A stretch of 6,349 nt of DNA from JABDGC01 sp964466595 (GTDB lineage: Bacteria; Pseudomonadota; Gammaproteobacteria; DSM-16500), in assembly GCA_964466595.1 (NCBI GenBank), contig CAYXNR010000081.1, forward strand, positions 1 through 6,349. The letters are read 5' to 3'. This document shows, piece by piece, positions 1-5,212 of the stretch (its first letter is position 1; the number at the start of each line of letters is the position of its first letter). Position numbers and translations under genes: made by a program. The notes under the pieces are model-generated. The model was not told the origin of the DNA, did not search any database, and saw nothing but the letters and a program-made list of their open reading frames with translations.

Positions 1-1
1 A

Positions 2-94
2 CAACTACGAATCAATTATTCTAACGCTTGGTATCATGTTATGAATCGAGGCGCTAATTATTCTAACGCTTGGTATCATGTTATGAACGTATAG
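2..94 (+). pseudogene. REP-associated tyrosine transposase (Y1_Tnp/RAYT), N-terminal fragment cut by the window edge
   Basis: Reading from base 2, the frame gives QLRINYSNAWYHVMNRGA, then NYSNAWYHVMN, V and a TAG stop at 92-94. The motif NAWYHVMNRG is the conserved N-terminal signature of the IS200-like REP-associated tyrosine transposases (Y1_Tnp), single-strand DNA transposases linked to REP palindromes. Only the N-terminus is present; the catalytic HUH and tyrosine region is missing. A 14-codon block is repeated in frame. The coding frame stops exactly where the inverted repeat of the next element begins at base 93, as if that element had inserted into this gene copy. The start codon would lie just off the left edge. 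The family call rests on motif recognition only. Confidence 0.7.
14..87 (+). repeat. 42-bp in-frame tandem duplication within the transposase fragment
   Basis: Bases 14-55 form the first unit and 56-87 repeat its first 32 bases with an exact offset of 42. The period is 14 codons, so the duplication keeps the reading frame and repeats NYSNAWYHVMN. The second unit departs after ATG-AA (AAC instead of AAT) and runs into a stop. The same 55-bp block (1-55) recurs as a perfect direct repeat at 277-331. Confidence 0.85.
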
Positions 95-111
95 GGGTCA
101 AGTGCCACCTT
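93..111 (+). repeat. Left 19-bp inverted repeat of the element
   Basis: Sequence AGGGGTCAAGTGCCACCTT, the exact reverse complement of 401-419. With the bases that follow it can fold locally (GTGCC at 102-106 with GGCAC at 114-118, overlapping the palindrome CCTTAAGG). This is the kind of small foldback recognised by single-strand DNA transposases. Confidence 0.85.
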
Positions 112-271
112 AAGGCACAAAAATTGTCCACTCTCTATTTAGCACTTAAATAAACTCAACATAATAAATTACGCATCCTCCATAAAAGAATCTCTTACCC
201 CCTCTTATTTACACGCTCGATATCAAGCCTACAGCACCACACTATCTAAGCACAGTAAGAGCACTTTCTAG

Positions 272-373
272 GCTAAACAACTACGAATCAATTATTCTAA
301 CGCTTGGTATCATGTTATGAATCGAGGCGCTTGAAGACAGAAAATTTTTAGGAATAATATGCATCGACAGACG
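272..373 (+). pseudogene. RAYT transposase N-terminal fragment with in-frame stops
   Basis: The frame reads AKQLRINYSNAWYHVMNRGA, TGA stop (332-334), then RQKIFRNNMHRQT. The codon before AKQ, where ATG is expected, is TAG (269-271). The text on both sides of the TGA fits the family (NRG followed by a basic stretch, then KIF), so the stop probably replaced a sense codon such as GGA in a once-continuous gene. After about codon 34 the similarity ends and the right inverted repeat follows at 401. It is a dead remnant of the same gene as the copy at 2-94 and is nearly identical to it in the shared 55 bp, which suggests recent copying or gene conversion. Confidence 0.68.
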
Positions 374-400
374 CGGGTTGTTGTTTATTTTTTGCACCTC

Positions 401-419
401 AAGGTGGCACTTGACCCCT
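401..419 (-). repeat. Right 19-bp inverted repeat of the element
   Basis: AAGGTGGCACTTGACCCCT, the exact reverse complement of 93-111. A small foldback CACCT-CA-AGGTG (395-406) overlaps its inner end. It lies immediately 3' of mpl, so leftward transcripts of mpl run into it. No T-tract follows on the minus strand, so I do not call it a terminator. Confidence 0.85.
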
Positions 420-429
420 CTGCTTCTTG

Positions 430-1803
430 CTATTTTGCTAGCGCTTCTAATAACTTCTGATGAATTCCATCAAAACCAGAATTACTCATCATCACGACAT
501 GATCTCCTGTGCGTAATTCGGGCACGACATGCTTGATCAAGCTATCCACATCGTCATAGAGCTGATTCGGTTGCGAGCATTGTTTCAGAACCTCGGCTAG
601 TCCCCAATCCGCTGCCTGGGGTTTTTTACAAATGATGAGATCAGCATCGACCAAGGCTTGTTGAATTTGCTGCTTGTGAACGCCACTACGCATAGTATAG
701 GAACCAAACTCCAGAATAGTGATGAGTCGGGCAGAACCAATTTTGGCACGGAGGCCGGCAAGAGTAGTTTTAATTGCAGTGGGGTGGTGGGCAAAATCAT
801 CATAGAGAGTAATGCCTTTTAACTGCCCTTTGATTTCGAGACGACGTTTAACGTTTTTAAAACTGGCTAGCGCTTTGATAGCAGTCTCCATATCGACACC
901 GGCATGTGCGGCTGCATTGAGCGCAGCGAGAGCATTATCAACATTATGCCTGCCTAATAAAGACCACTCTAGGCTACCAACAACTTTATTCTCATGAAGA
1001 ACCTCAAAGGCACTTCCATCTTTGCTGAGTAAGCGAGCCTGCCAGCTACTTGTATCGCCGCCAAAGGTGGAGCAGGGTGTCCAACAGCCTTTTTCAAGAA
1101 CTTTTTTCAGATTCTCATCCTCAGCGGGATGAATAATTAAGCCATTATTAGGAATCGTACGGACAAGATGATGAAATTGTAATTGAATAGCTTCGAGATC
1201 TTTATAGATATCGGCATGATCAAATTCCAGGTTGTTCATAATCAGCGTGCGAGGATGGTAGTGGACAAATTTGGCGCGTTTATCAAAAAAAGCCGTATCG
1301 TATTCATCGGCCTCAATGACAAAAAAAGGCGAAGAGCCCAAGCGTGCGGAAATACCAAAATTTTCTGGAATGCCGCCGATTAAAAAGCCTGGATTGAGGC
1401 CGGCATATTCGAGAATCCAGGCGAGCATACTGGTTGTGGTCGTTTTGCCATGTGTTCCAGAGACTGCAAGCACCCAGCGATCCCGCAGAATATTTTCAGC
1501 GAGCCATTGTGGTCCTGAAATAAAAGGCAGGTTGTTCGCTAAAACATGCTCCATTGCAGGATTGCCGCGTGAGACCACATTCCCTACAACCACTTGCTGA
1601 ATATCTGCCGCGATATCTTTGGCTTGATAGCCTTCATAAAAGGAAATTTGTTTTTGAGCGAGCTGAATACTCATCGGTGGATAAAGCTTCAGATCAGCCC
1701 CGGTGATGGAATACCCTTTTTCTTGTGCAAGCAAGGCAATTCCACTCATAAAAGTTCCACCTATTCCAAGAATGTGTATTTTTTTGTCTTTTGCTGCGCT
1801 CAT
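430..1803 (-). CDS. mpl: UDP-N-acetylmuramate:L-alanyl-gamma-D-glutamyl-meso-diaminopimelate ligase (Mpl)
   Basis: This cytoplasmic ATP-dependent Mur ligase reattaches the recycled murein tripeptide L-Ala-D-Glu-meso-DAP to UDP-MurNAc, returning cell-wall fragments to peptidoglycan synthesis. The 457 residues match the usual Mpl length. Visible features are the N-terminal Rossmann-like motif GIGGTFMSGIA (13-23), the ATP-binding loop GTHGKTTTTS (116-125), the central-domain motif EADEYDTAFFDKR (164-176) with NNLEFDHADIY (190-200), GRHNVDNALAA (284-294), DDFAHHPTAI (335-344) and SNSGFDGIH (440-448). EADEYDTAFFDKRAKF and the DDFAHHP block separate Mpl from MurC. Start choice: ATG at 1801-1803 is preceded by AAGGA with about 9 nt spacing. 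One oddity is the C-terminal motif reading EFGSYTMRSGVH (365-376), where E. coli has an EPRSNTM-type sequence. It is transcribed away from the sensor kinase gene. Confidence 0.96.
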   Translation of the reverse strand: MSAAKDKKIHILGIGGTFMSGIALLAQEKGYSITGADLKLYPPMSIQLAQKQISFYEGYQAKDIAADIQQVVVGNVVSRGNPAMEHVLANNLPFISGPQWLAENILRDRWVLAVSGTHGKTTTTSMLAWILEYAGLNPGFLIGGIPENFGISARLGSSPFFVIEADEYDTAFFDKRAKFVHYHPRTLIMNNLEFDHADIYKDLEAIQLQFHHLVRTIPNNGLIIHPAEDENLKKVLEKGCWTPCSTFGGDTSSWQARLLSKDGSAFEVLHENKVVGSLEWSLLGRHNVDNALAALNAAAHAGVDMETAIKALASFKNVKRRLEIKGQLKGITLYDDFAHHPTAIKTTLAGLRAKIGSARLITILEFGSYTMRSGVHKQQIQQALVDADLIICKKPQAADWGLAEVLKQCSQPNQLYDDVDSLIKHVVPELRTGDHVVMMSNSGFDGIHQKLLEALAK

Positions 1804-1821
1804 TAGGACGATTCCTTGGGT

Positions 1822-1850
1822 TTGTAAATAATTTTCGTGTACTATATACC
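1822..1850 (+). promoter_or_regulatory. Possible sigma70-type promoter for the kinase/regulator operon
   Basis: TTGTAA (1822-1827) and TATACC (1845-1850) are separated by 17 bp, inside the 114-bp gap between the divergent mpl and kinase genes. The -10 is weak (4 of 6). It is the best candidate I see on the plus strand, and it would give a leader of about 60 nt containing the hairpin at 1884-1910. No convincing minus-strand promoter for mpl was found in the same gap. Confidence 0.3.
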
Positions 1851-1883
1851 AAAATTAAAGTGGTTTATATCCCTATGCAAGGT

Positions 1884-1910
1884 ACCTCTTTTCTCAGGAT
1901 GAGAAGAGGT
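1884..1910 (+). promoter_or_regulatory. Hairpin covering the Shine-Dalgarno of the sensor kinase
   Basis: ACCTCT (1884-1889) pairs with AGAGGT (1905-1910), and TCTC (1892-1895) with GAGA (1901-1904). A TT bulge (1890-1891) sits on one side and the loop is AGGAT. The 3' arm contains AGAGG, the ribosome-binding sequence 8 nt before the ATG at 1918. Folding would hide it. It could also be a protein-binding dyad in DNA. Confidence 0.45.
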
Positions 1911-1917
1911 TGGAAGT

Positions 1918-3516
1918 ATGAAAGAGATAAAAGGGAGACCAGGGATGGATTATGCGCGCTCGTTTTTTGAAGCCATTTCAGATAGCGCTGTCATACTCGA
2001 TAAGGCCGGACGTATACTTGATTGGAACCAAGGCGCGACGACACTCTTTGGTTATAATAAGCGAGATGTTTTAGGCCGTTCCATCAATCTAATTTATGAT
2101 CGAAATTATCCTTTCCCTAAAATTATCAAAGAAATTTTACCTATTCATAAAAAATGGCTCACCGAGACGGTTTTCTTTCGTAAAAATGGCATGAAAGGTA
2201 TCTGTCGGAGCTCTCTTACCCCGCTTTCAATTCAGACGCAGGGTAAGGCTGCTGCTTTGTTAATTCATCATAATATTTCTGCTTTTAAAGTAGCAGAAAA
2301 TAATTTAAAGCTTGAGCAAGAAAAATTATCAGCGATTTATCAACAAAGCGTGGCTAGTTTTCTAGCCCTCTATGCGCATTATGTAAAAAATAATGCGCTA
2401 CGGGAACAGTTAGAAAGAGATTTACGGGAAAGTGAGCTGCGCTTTCGGCTTTTAGCTGAAAATGCTACTGATATAATCGCACGCATTTCAGCGGATGGAA
2501 ATTATCTGTATGTGTCACCTTCTTGCAAAACCCTCTTGGGTTATAAGCCTGAAGAATTAATCGGTAAAAGTGCCTTTAAATTTACTCATCATGATGATAT
2601 TAGCAAGCTCAAGAAAACCTTTTCAAAGCATCGCGAAATGAAAAAAAATTACATGGTTGTTTTTCGAGCGCGGCGCAAAGAAGGAGAGTATCGCTGGTTT
2701 GAAAGCTTGATTCGACTGATTTGCGATGAAGATACTAAAGAAGTTCGTGAAATTCAGATGGCTTCGCGAGATGCAACGGATCATATCTTGGCTAAGAAAG
2801 TGGGTATGCGCAAGCAACAATTAGCGCATGTTTTTCGTTTAAGTACGATGGAAGAGATGGCTTCTGGAATGGCGCATGAAATTAGCCAACCGCTTTCCGC
2901 TATTATTAATTATACTCGCGGTTGTGTGCGGCATTTGCAAAGTGGGCAGCATGATGCGCCGCTTCTTACTGAAGTGATGGAAAAAGCCGTGACACAGGCA
3001 GAACGAGCCGGCGAAGTGATTCAACGCTTAAAGAACTTTTTTTGCAAAGGGCAGCTGGTGAAAACCCCCTGCAAGATTAATAGCATTTTACGCGAGACAG
3101 TAAATTTAATTCGGCATGATTTAAATTCCTCTAAAACAAAGATCGATCTTAACTTTGAAAAAGAGCTACCCTTTATCTCAGCCGATCGCATTCAGTTACA
3201 GCAAGTGATGTTAAATTTGCTGCAAAACGCGATTGATGCGATGCGTGATATTAATCCCATCAAGCGACGTATCAAAATTGAAACCAATACACTGAATAAA
3301 GAAACAGTGGCAATCACTGTTAATGATAGTGGACCTGGATTTTCTAAAGAAGCAGTTCATAAGGTATTTAAGCCTTTTTTTTCTACTAAGGCGCATGGCC
3401 GCGGTATGGGGCTTGCTATTTGCCGCTCTATCATTGAAGCGCATGGCGGGGTTTTTATCATTAATCCTAATACGAGTAATAATAGTTGGATTCGATTTAC
3501 TTTGCCGATTGAATAG
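1918..3516 (+). CDS. Cytoplasmic double-PAS sensor histidine kinase, FixL-like
   Basis: A 532-residue kinase with no signal peptide or membrane segment. The domains are PAS 1 (about 12-122), a charged helical linker (about 122-175, probably coiled coil), PAS 2 with PAC region (about 173-290, including YLYVSPSCKTLLGY and EYRWFE), a dimerisation/phosphoacceptor domain (about 300-375) and an ATPase domain. The H-box is MAHEISQPLSAI with phosphoacceptor His320, the N-box has Asn437, G1 is NDSGPG (469-474), the F-box is FKPFF (484-488) and G2 is GRGMGLA (494-500). The HE-x-QPL-AI form of the H-box is that of the FixL/DctB-like kinases. I do not see a recognisable FixL heme-ligand context in either PAS, so the signal is unknown. 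Two starts compete: ATG 1918, whose Shine-Dalgarno is in a hairpin, and ATG 1945 (Met10), preceded by AAGGGAG with 7 nt spacing. The partner is the FixJ-type regulator downstream. Confidence 0.93.
   Translation: MKEIKGRPGMDYARSFFEAISDSAVILDKAGRILDWNQGATTLFGYNKRDVLGRSINLIYDRNYPFPKIIKEILPIHKKWLTETVFFRKNGMKGICRSSLTPLSIQTQGKAAALLIHHNISAFKVAENNLKLEQEKLSAIYQQSVASFLALYAHYVKNNALREQLERDLRESELRFRLLAENATDIIARISADGNYLYVSPSCKTLLGYKPEELIGKSAFKFTHHDDISKLKKTFSKHREMKKNYMVVFRARRKEGEYRWFESLIRLICDEDTKEVREIQMASRDATDHILAKKVGMRKQQLAHVFRLSTMEEMASGMAHEISQPLSAIINYTRGCVRHLQSGQHDAPLLTEVMEKAVTQAERAGEVIQRLKNFFCKGQLVKTPCKINSILRETVNLIRHDLNSSKTKIDLNFEKELPFISADRIQLQQVMLNLLQNAIDAMRDINPIKRRIKIETNTLNKETVAITVNDSGPGFSKEAVHKVFKPFFSTKAHGRGMGLAICRSIIEAHGGVFIINPNTSNNSWIRFTLPIE
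1931..1947 (+). promoter_or_regulatory. Alternative ribosome-binding site and start for the sensor kinase (Met10)
   Basis: AAGGGAG at 1931-1937 lies 7 nt before the in-frame ATG at 1945. It is a better Shine-Dalgarno match than that of the annotated start and lies outside the upstream hairpin. Starting here removes only MKEIKGRPG and leaves PAS 1 complete (it begins at about DYARSFFEAI). Confidence 0.45.
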
Positions 3517-3537
3517 CTAAGTAAAATAGGAGACGAT

Positions 3538-3564
3538 ATGGCGGATGAATCAATATACGAGTAA
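3538..3564 (+). CDS. Decoy mini-ORF MADESIYE, duplicated start of the response regulator
   Basis: ATG at 3538 is preceded by AGGAG with 5 nt spacing, exactly the initiation region used by the real regulator at 3625. Six codons match the regulator (MADESI), then the frame enters the second duplication unit and stops: tyrosine, glutamate, TAA (3562-3564). The stop is 60 nt before the true start. It arose as a by-product of the tandem duplication and may have no function. Because its translation signals are intact, it could still engage ribosomes and affect regulator expression. I infer translation only from the signals. Confidence 0.4.
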   Translation: MADESIYE

Positions 3565-3602
3565 TAATAGTTGAATTCGGTTTATCTTACCGATTGAATA
3601 GC
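3555..3602 (+). pseudogene. Ghost copy of the sensor kinase C-terminal tail
   Basis: In the kinase frame the second duplication unit reads TSNNS, stop, IRFILPIE, stop, against TSNNSWIRFTLPIE in the real gene. There is no start of its own, so it is untranslated spacer. It shows that the duplication copied the 3' end of the kinase and that this copy then drifted (Trp to stop, Thr to Ile, two silent changes). Confidence 0.75.
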
Positions 3603-3624
3603 TAAGCTTAAAATAGGAGACGAT

Positions 3625-4266
3625 ATGGCGGATGAATCAATAGTGTATGTGATCGACGATGATCAGGCGATGGTAGAGTCTTTATCATGGGTGATTGAGT
3701 CTGTCGGCTTTAAAGTAAAAACCTATACCCGCGCGCAGGATTTTCTAGATGAATATGATTCGCAAACACCAAGTTGTTTATTATTGGATGTGCGTATGCC
3801 AGGGATGAGTGGTCCTGAATTGCAAATGAAATTGCATGAATTCGGCGAACAAGGCATTTCTGCACCGCCAATTATTTTTATCAGCGGTCATGGCGATGTT
3901 CCGCTTGCAGTGCGCGTGATGAAAGCCGGCGCGGTTGATTTTTTAACGAAGCCCTTTAACGATCAAATTTTGCTGGAAAGTATCAATAAAGCGATTCGTA
4001 CCGATAAGGCTAATCGAAATAAACAACAGGAATCTGCTGAGGCGCATGCAAAATTTGCTTTGCTCTCGGCGCGGGAAGCCCAAGTGTTGCAAGGGATTGT
4101 GGCCGGAAAAGCGAATAAGGTGATTTCTGCGGAGTTAAAAATATCCTTAAAAACAGTCGAGGCGCATCGTGCTTCTTTAATGAAAAAAATGAGTGTGAAA
4201 TCAGTGCCTGAGCTCGTCAAACTGGTACTGGCAAATAATGTTGAAGAAACAGCGCTTGAAGAATGA
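3625..4266 (+). CDS. FixJ/NarL-type response regulator (REC plus LuxR helix-turn-helix)
   Basis: A DNA-binding regulator of 213 residues, the normal FixJ size. The receiver domain (about 5-120) has the acidic pocket DDD (11-13), phosphoacceptor Asp55 in LLLDVRMPGMSG, switch Ser87 in FISGHGD and Lys109 in FLTKPF. The phrase GHGDVPLAVRVMKAGAVDFLTKPF is typical of the FixJ subgroup. The LuxR-type domain follows at about 147-200, with LSAREAQVLQGIVAG and the recognition region ISLKTVEAHRASLMKKM. The ATG at 3625 has AGGAG 5 nt upstream. The gene lies 108 bp after the kinase on the same strand, so phosphotransfer from kinase His320 to Asp55 is the expected pairing. Its target genes are unknown; the next gene, usp-like, is a candidate by position. 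Its start region exists twice because of the upstream duplication. Confidence 0.95.
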   Translation: MADESIVYVIDDDQAMVESLSWVIESVGFKVKTYTRAQDFLDEYDSQTPSCLLLDVRMPGMSGPELQMKLHEFGEQGISAPPIIFISGHGDVPLAVRVMKAGAVDFLTKPFNDQILLESINKAIRTDKANRNKQQESAEAHAKFALLSAREAQVLQGIVAGKANKVISAELKISLKTVEAHRASLMKKMSVKSVPELVKLVLANNVEETALEE

Positions 4267-4343
4267 TCATTCTATAATCAATTTCTCATGAATTTGTTCA
4301 ATTAAGTCGCTTTTTACCCCTCTTCCCTTGGTAGAAACCCTAG

Positions 4344-4358
4344 CCTGTCTGAGACAGG
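4344..4358. promoter_or_regulatory. Perfect 15-bp dyad between regulator and usp-like gene
   Basis: CCTGTCT-G-AGACAGG is a perfect palindrome with a one-base centre, 78 bp after the regulator stop and 120 bp before the usp-like ATG. As RNA it would give only a short stem. No T-tract follows, so it is a poor intrinsic terminator. As DNA its symmetry suits a dimeric regulator. Which protein binds, if any, cannot be told from the sequence. Confidence 0.35.
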
Positions 4359-4423
4359 GCGAGCTTTCTCCGCGGGAAAATCCTAATTTTTATTGGTGAT
4401 TAATCGTGAGATGATAAGAATCC

Positions 4424-4451
4424 CTAGAAGAGATTTAAGGATTTTTTCTAG
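4424..4451 (+). repeat. Inverted repeat upstream of the usp-like start
   Basis: CTAGAA (4424-4429) and TTCTAG (4446-4451) are 6-bp arms around a 16-nt spacer. AATCC (4419-4423) with GGATT (4439-4443) offers a competing pairing. They lie just before the strong Shine-Dalgarno AAGGAG at 4464-4469. A leader-RNA structure is possible, but this AT-rich match could be chance. Confidence 0.25.
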
Positions 4452-4478
4452 TGAGGCTAATCTAAGGAGAGAGCAGCC

Positions 4479-4913
4479 ATGGAACAAAAAAAGCATGTCT
4501 TAGTCGTAACCAATGCCGTCACGGATGATGAGGTTTCTCAGATTAAAGCAGCGATCAGGCTGCCTCAACTGATCCCAGTCTCTATTAAAATAAGCTTGGT
4601 TCATGTTATCCCGAATTTACCAACCTGTTATTTTAATATTCCCTCGATGATTATGCTTGCTGATCGTTATTATCAGGAAGCGCGAGAGAATTTAACCCGA
4701 ATCGGCGATCACTTAAATATTTCGAAAAAAGATCAATGGTTAATTATGGGCAAGGTACGTACTGAGGTGCTGCGTTTAGCGGGCAAACTCAATATTCAAT
4801 TTATTCTTGCTAATACAGCGCATTTGCTTGAATTACGTAAATCCCCATTTTCTACAAAAGAAGATCAACGTTTAATCATTAACAATGTGAGCGAATTATG
4901 TGCGGGTTTATAA
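4479..4913 (+). CDS. Universal stress protein (UspA) family-like protein
   Basis: This 144-residue cytoplasmic protein has the Usp-type alpha/beta layout: strand 1 HVLVVTN (6-12), strand 2 ISLVHVIP (38-45), then a helix with a basic/acidic pattern (RYYQEARENLTRIGDHL, 63-79). WLIMGKVRTEVLRLAGKL (87-104) leads into a strand, IQFILAN (106-112), matching the Usp region where a glycine precedes the helix that carries Asp/Ile-rich repeats in other members. The ATP-binding pattern G-2x-G-9x-G-S/T is absent, so it would resemble the non-nucleotide-binding UspA class. The C-terminus ends soon after LIINNVSEL, and the usual last strand (IVPL-like) appears shortened. ATG 4479 has AAGGAG with 9 nt spacing. 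It is co-oriented with the two-component genes, 212 bp downstream, perhaps under separate control. The family call is moderate because similarity is low. Confidence 0.68.
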   Translation: MEQKKHVLVVTNAVTDDEVSQIKAAIRLPQLIPVSIKISLVHVIPNLPTCYFNIPSMIMLADRYYQEARENLTRIGDHLNISKKDQWLIMGKVRTEVLRLAGKLNIQFILANTAHLLELRKSPFSTKEDQRLIINNVSELCAGL

Positions 4914-4980
4914 TATTGTCATTGATGAGCGTTATTTTATATTTTGTGCTGCAGGCGGATTAGGGTTTGTTGAGGCTTGG

Positions 4981-5076
4981 TCATCTTGAATGACTCGTTA
5001 TCCCGAATGACTCGTTATCCTGAACGACTCGTCATCCTGAACGACTCGTCATCCCGAACGACTCGTCATCCTGAAC
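4981..5076 (+). repeat. 17-bp tandem array, left arm of a REP-like palindrome
   Basis: Five consecutive 17-bp units of the form GACTCGTCATCCTGAAC start at 4992, 5009, 5026, 5043 and 5060, preceded by a partial unit at 4981-4991. Variation is limited to T/C at the TTATC/TCATC and TCCTG/TCCCG positions and T/C at the end. The last unit runs directly into the 26-bp left arm of the central palindrome. No spacers separate the units, so this is not CRISPR. Confidence 0.9.
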
Positions 5077-5130
5077 GAAGTGAAGGATCTGTCGCTGCCA
5101 ATCAAGATCCTTCACTTCGTTCAGGATGAC
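5065..5130. repeat. 26-bp perfect inverted repeat with 14-nt loop (REP/MITE-like hairpin)
   Basis: Bases 5065-5090 (beginning GTCATCCTGAACGAAG) are the exact reverse complement of 5105-5130, with loop 5091-5104. The core CATCCTGAACGAAGTGAAGG is a palindromic-repeat type I recall from many bacterial genomes, usually intergenic. Here it lies between convergent genes (usp-like and the hydrolase), where such hairpins can limit read-through and protect 3' ends. No encoded protein overlaps it. Confidence 0.9.
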
Positions 5131-5188
5131 CAGCAACAGGTTGTTCAGGATGACCAGCAACAGGTTGTTCAGGATGACCAGCAACAGG
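5119..5188 (+). repeat. 24-bp tandem array, right arm of the REP-like palindrome
   Basis: Three units of GTTCAGGATGACCAGCAACA plus GGTT start at 5119, 5143 and 5167, the last ending at 5188 before the match is lost. The first unit begins inside the right arm of the central palindrome. Each unit contains GTTCAGGATGAC, the complement of the GTCATCCTGAAC core in the left array, so the arms can pair in several registers. Confidence 0.9.
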
Positions 5189-5190
5189 CT

Positions 5191-5212
5191 ATAGCTAAGT
5201 GCTATTTTTTTT
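5191..5212 (+). terminator. Weak candidate rho-independent terminator (rightward)
   Basis: ATAGC (5191-5195) pairs with GCTAT (5201-5205) around TAAGT and is followed by a T-run to 5212. The stem is short and AT-rich. It sits at the end of the usp side of the gap and overlaps the TAG stop of the convergent hydrolase gene (5202-5204), so its T-run doubles as the last lysine codons of that gene. Confidence 0.35.

Larger units (their letters stand above)
93..419. mobile_element. Non-autonomous, internally deleted RAYT-type element (MITE-like)
   Basis: The cassette is bounded by perfect 19-bp inverted repeats (93-111 and 401-419). Similarity continues inward about 12 more bases with three mismatches. 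Inside are about 150 bp of AT-rich non-coding sequence (112-268), then the first 30-odd codons of a transposase (272-373), then directly the right-hand repeat. This order matches a parent transposon that lost most of its transposase. I see no target-site duplication at the outer edges. IS200-like and RAYT elements do not make them, so this does not argue against mobility. The right end stops 10 bp short of the mpl stop codon. The cassette is not coding apart from the fragment. Confidence 0.6.
3470..3641 (+). repeat. 85/87-bp imperfect tandem duplication at the kinase/regulator junction
   Basis: Unit 1 is 3470-3554 and unit 2 is 3555-3641. They differ by five substitutions in the kinase-tail part and one 2-nt insertion (CT at about 3607-3608). 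Each unit contains the last 15 codons plus stop of the kinase, the intergenic spacer, the Shine-Dalgarno AGGAG, and the first codons of the regulator. Unit 1 still ends the real kinase; unit 2 still starts the real regulator. In unit 2 the kinase Trp codon TGG has become TGA. Confidence 0.92.

Noticed and set aside
112..268. Small gene inside the element
   Set aside because: All frames are broken quickly by stops, with no ribosome-binding site or motif. It looks like the non-coding 5' part of the parent transposon.
401..429. Terminator for mpl at the right inverted repeat
   Set aside because: On the minus strand the foldback is followed by an A-run, not a T-run.
1271..1600. 109-codon plus-strand open frame antisense to mpl
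   Set aside because: It lies wholly inside the well-supported mpl gene, has no family motif, and its composition is a reverse-frame echo of the mpl codons.
1945..2280. Heme-binding FixL-type PAS 1
   Set aside because: The fold and position fit PAS, but I could not find the histidine context of heme-PAS FixL proteins, so oxygen sensing is not claimed.
4267..4400. Intrinsic terminator after the response regulator
   Set aside because: The dyad at 4344-4358 and the GC patch near 4368-4376 form only short stems and neither is followed by a T-tract on the plus strand.
4981..5188. CRISPR array
   Set aside because: Units are 17 and 24 bp, contiguous with no unique spacers, and the two blocks are inverted relative to each other. 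No cas gene is nearby.
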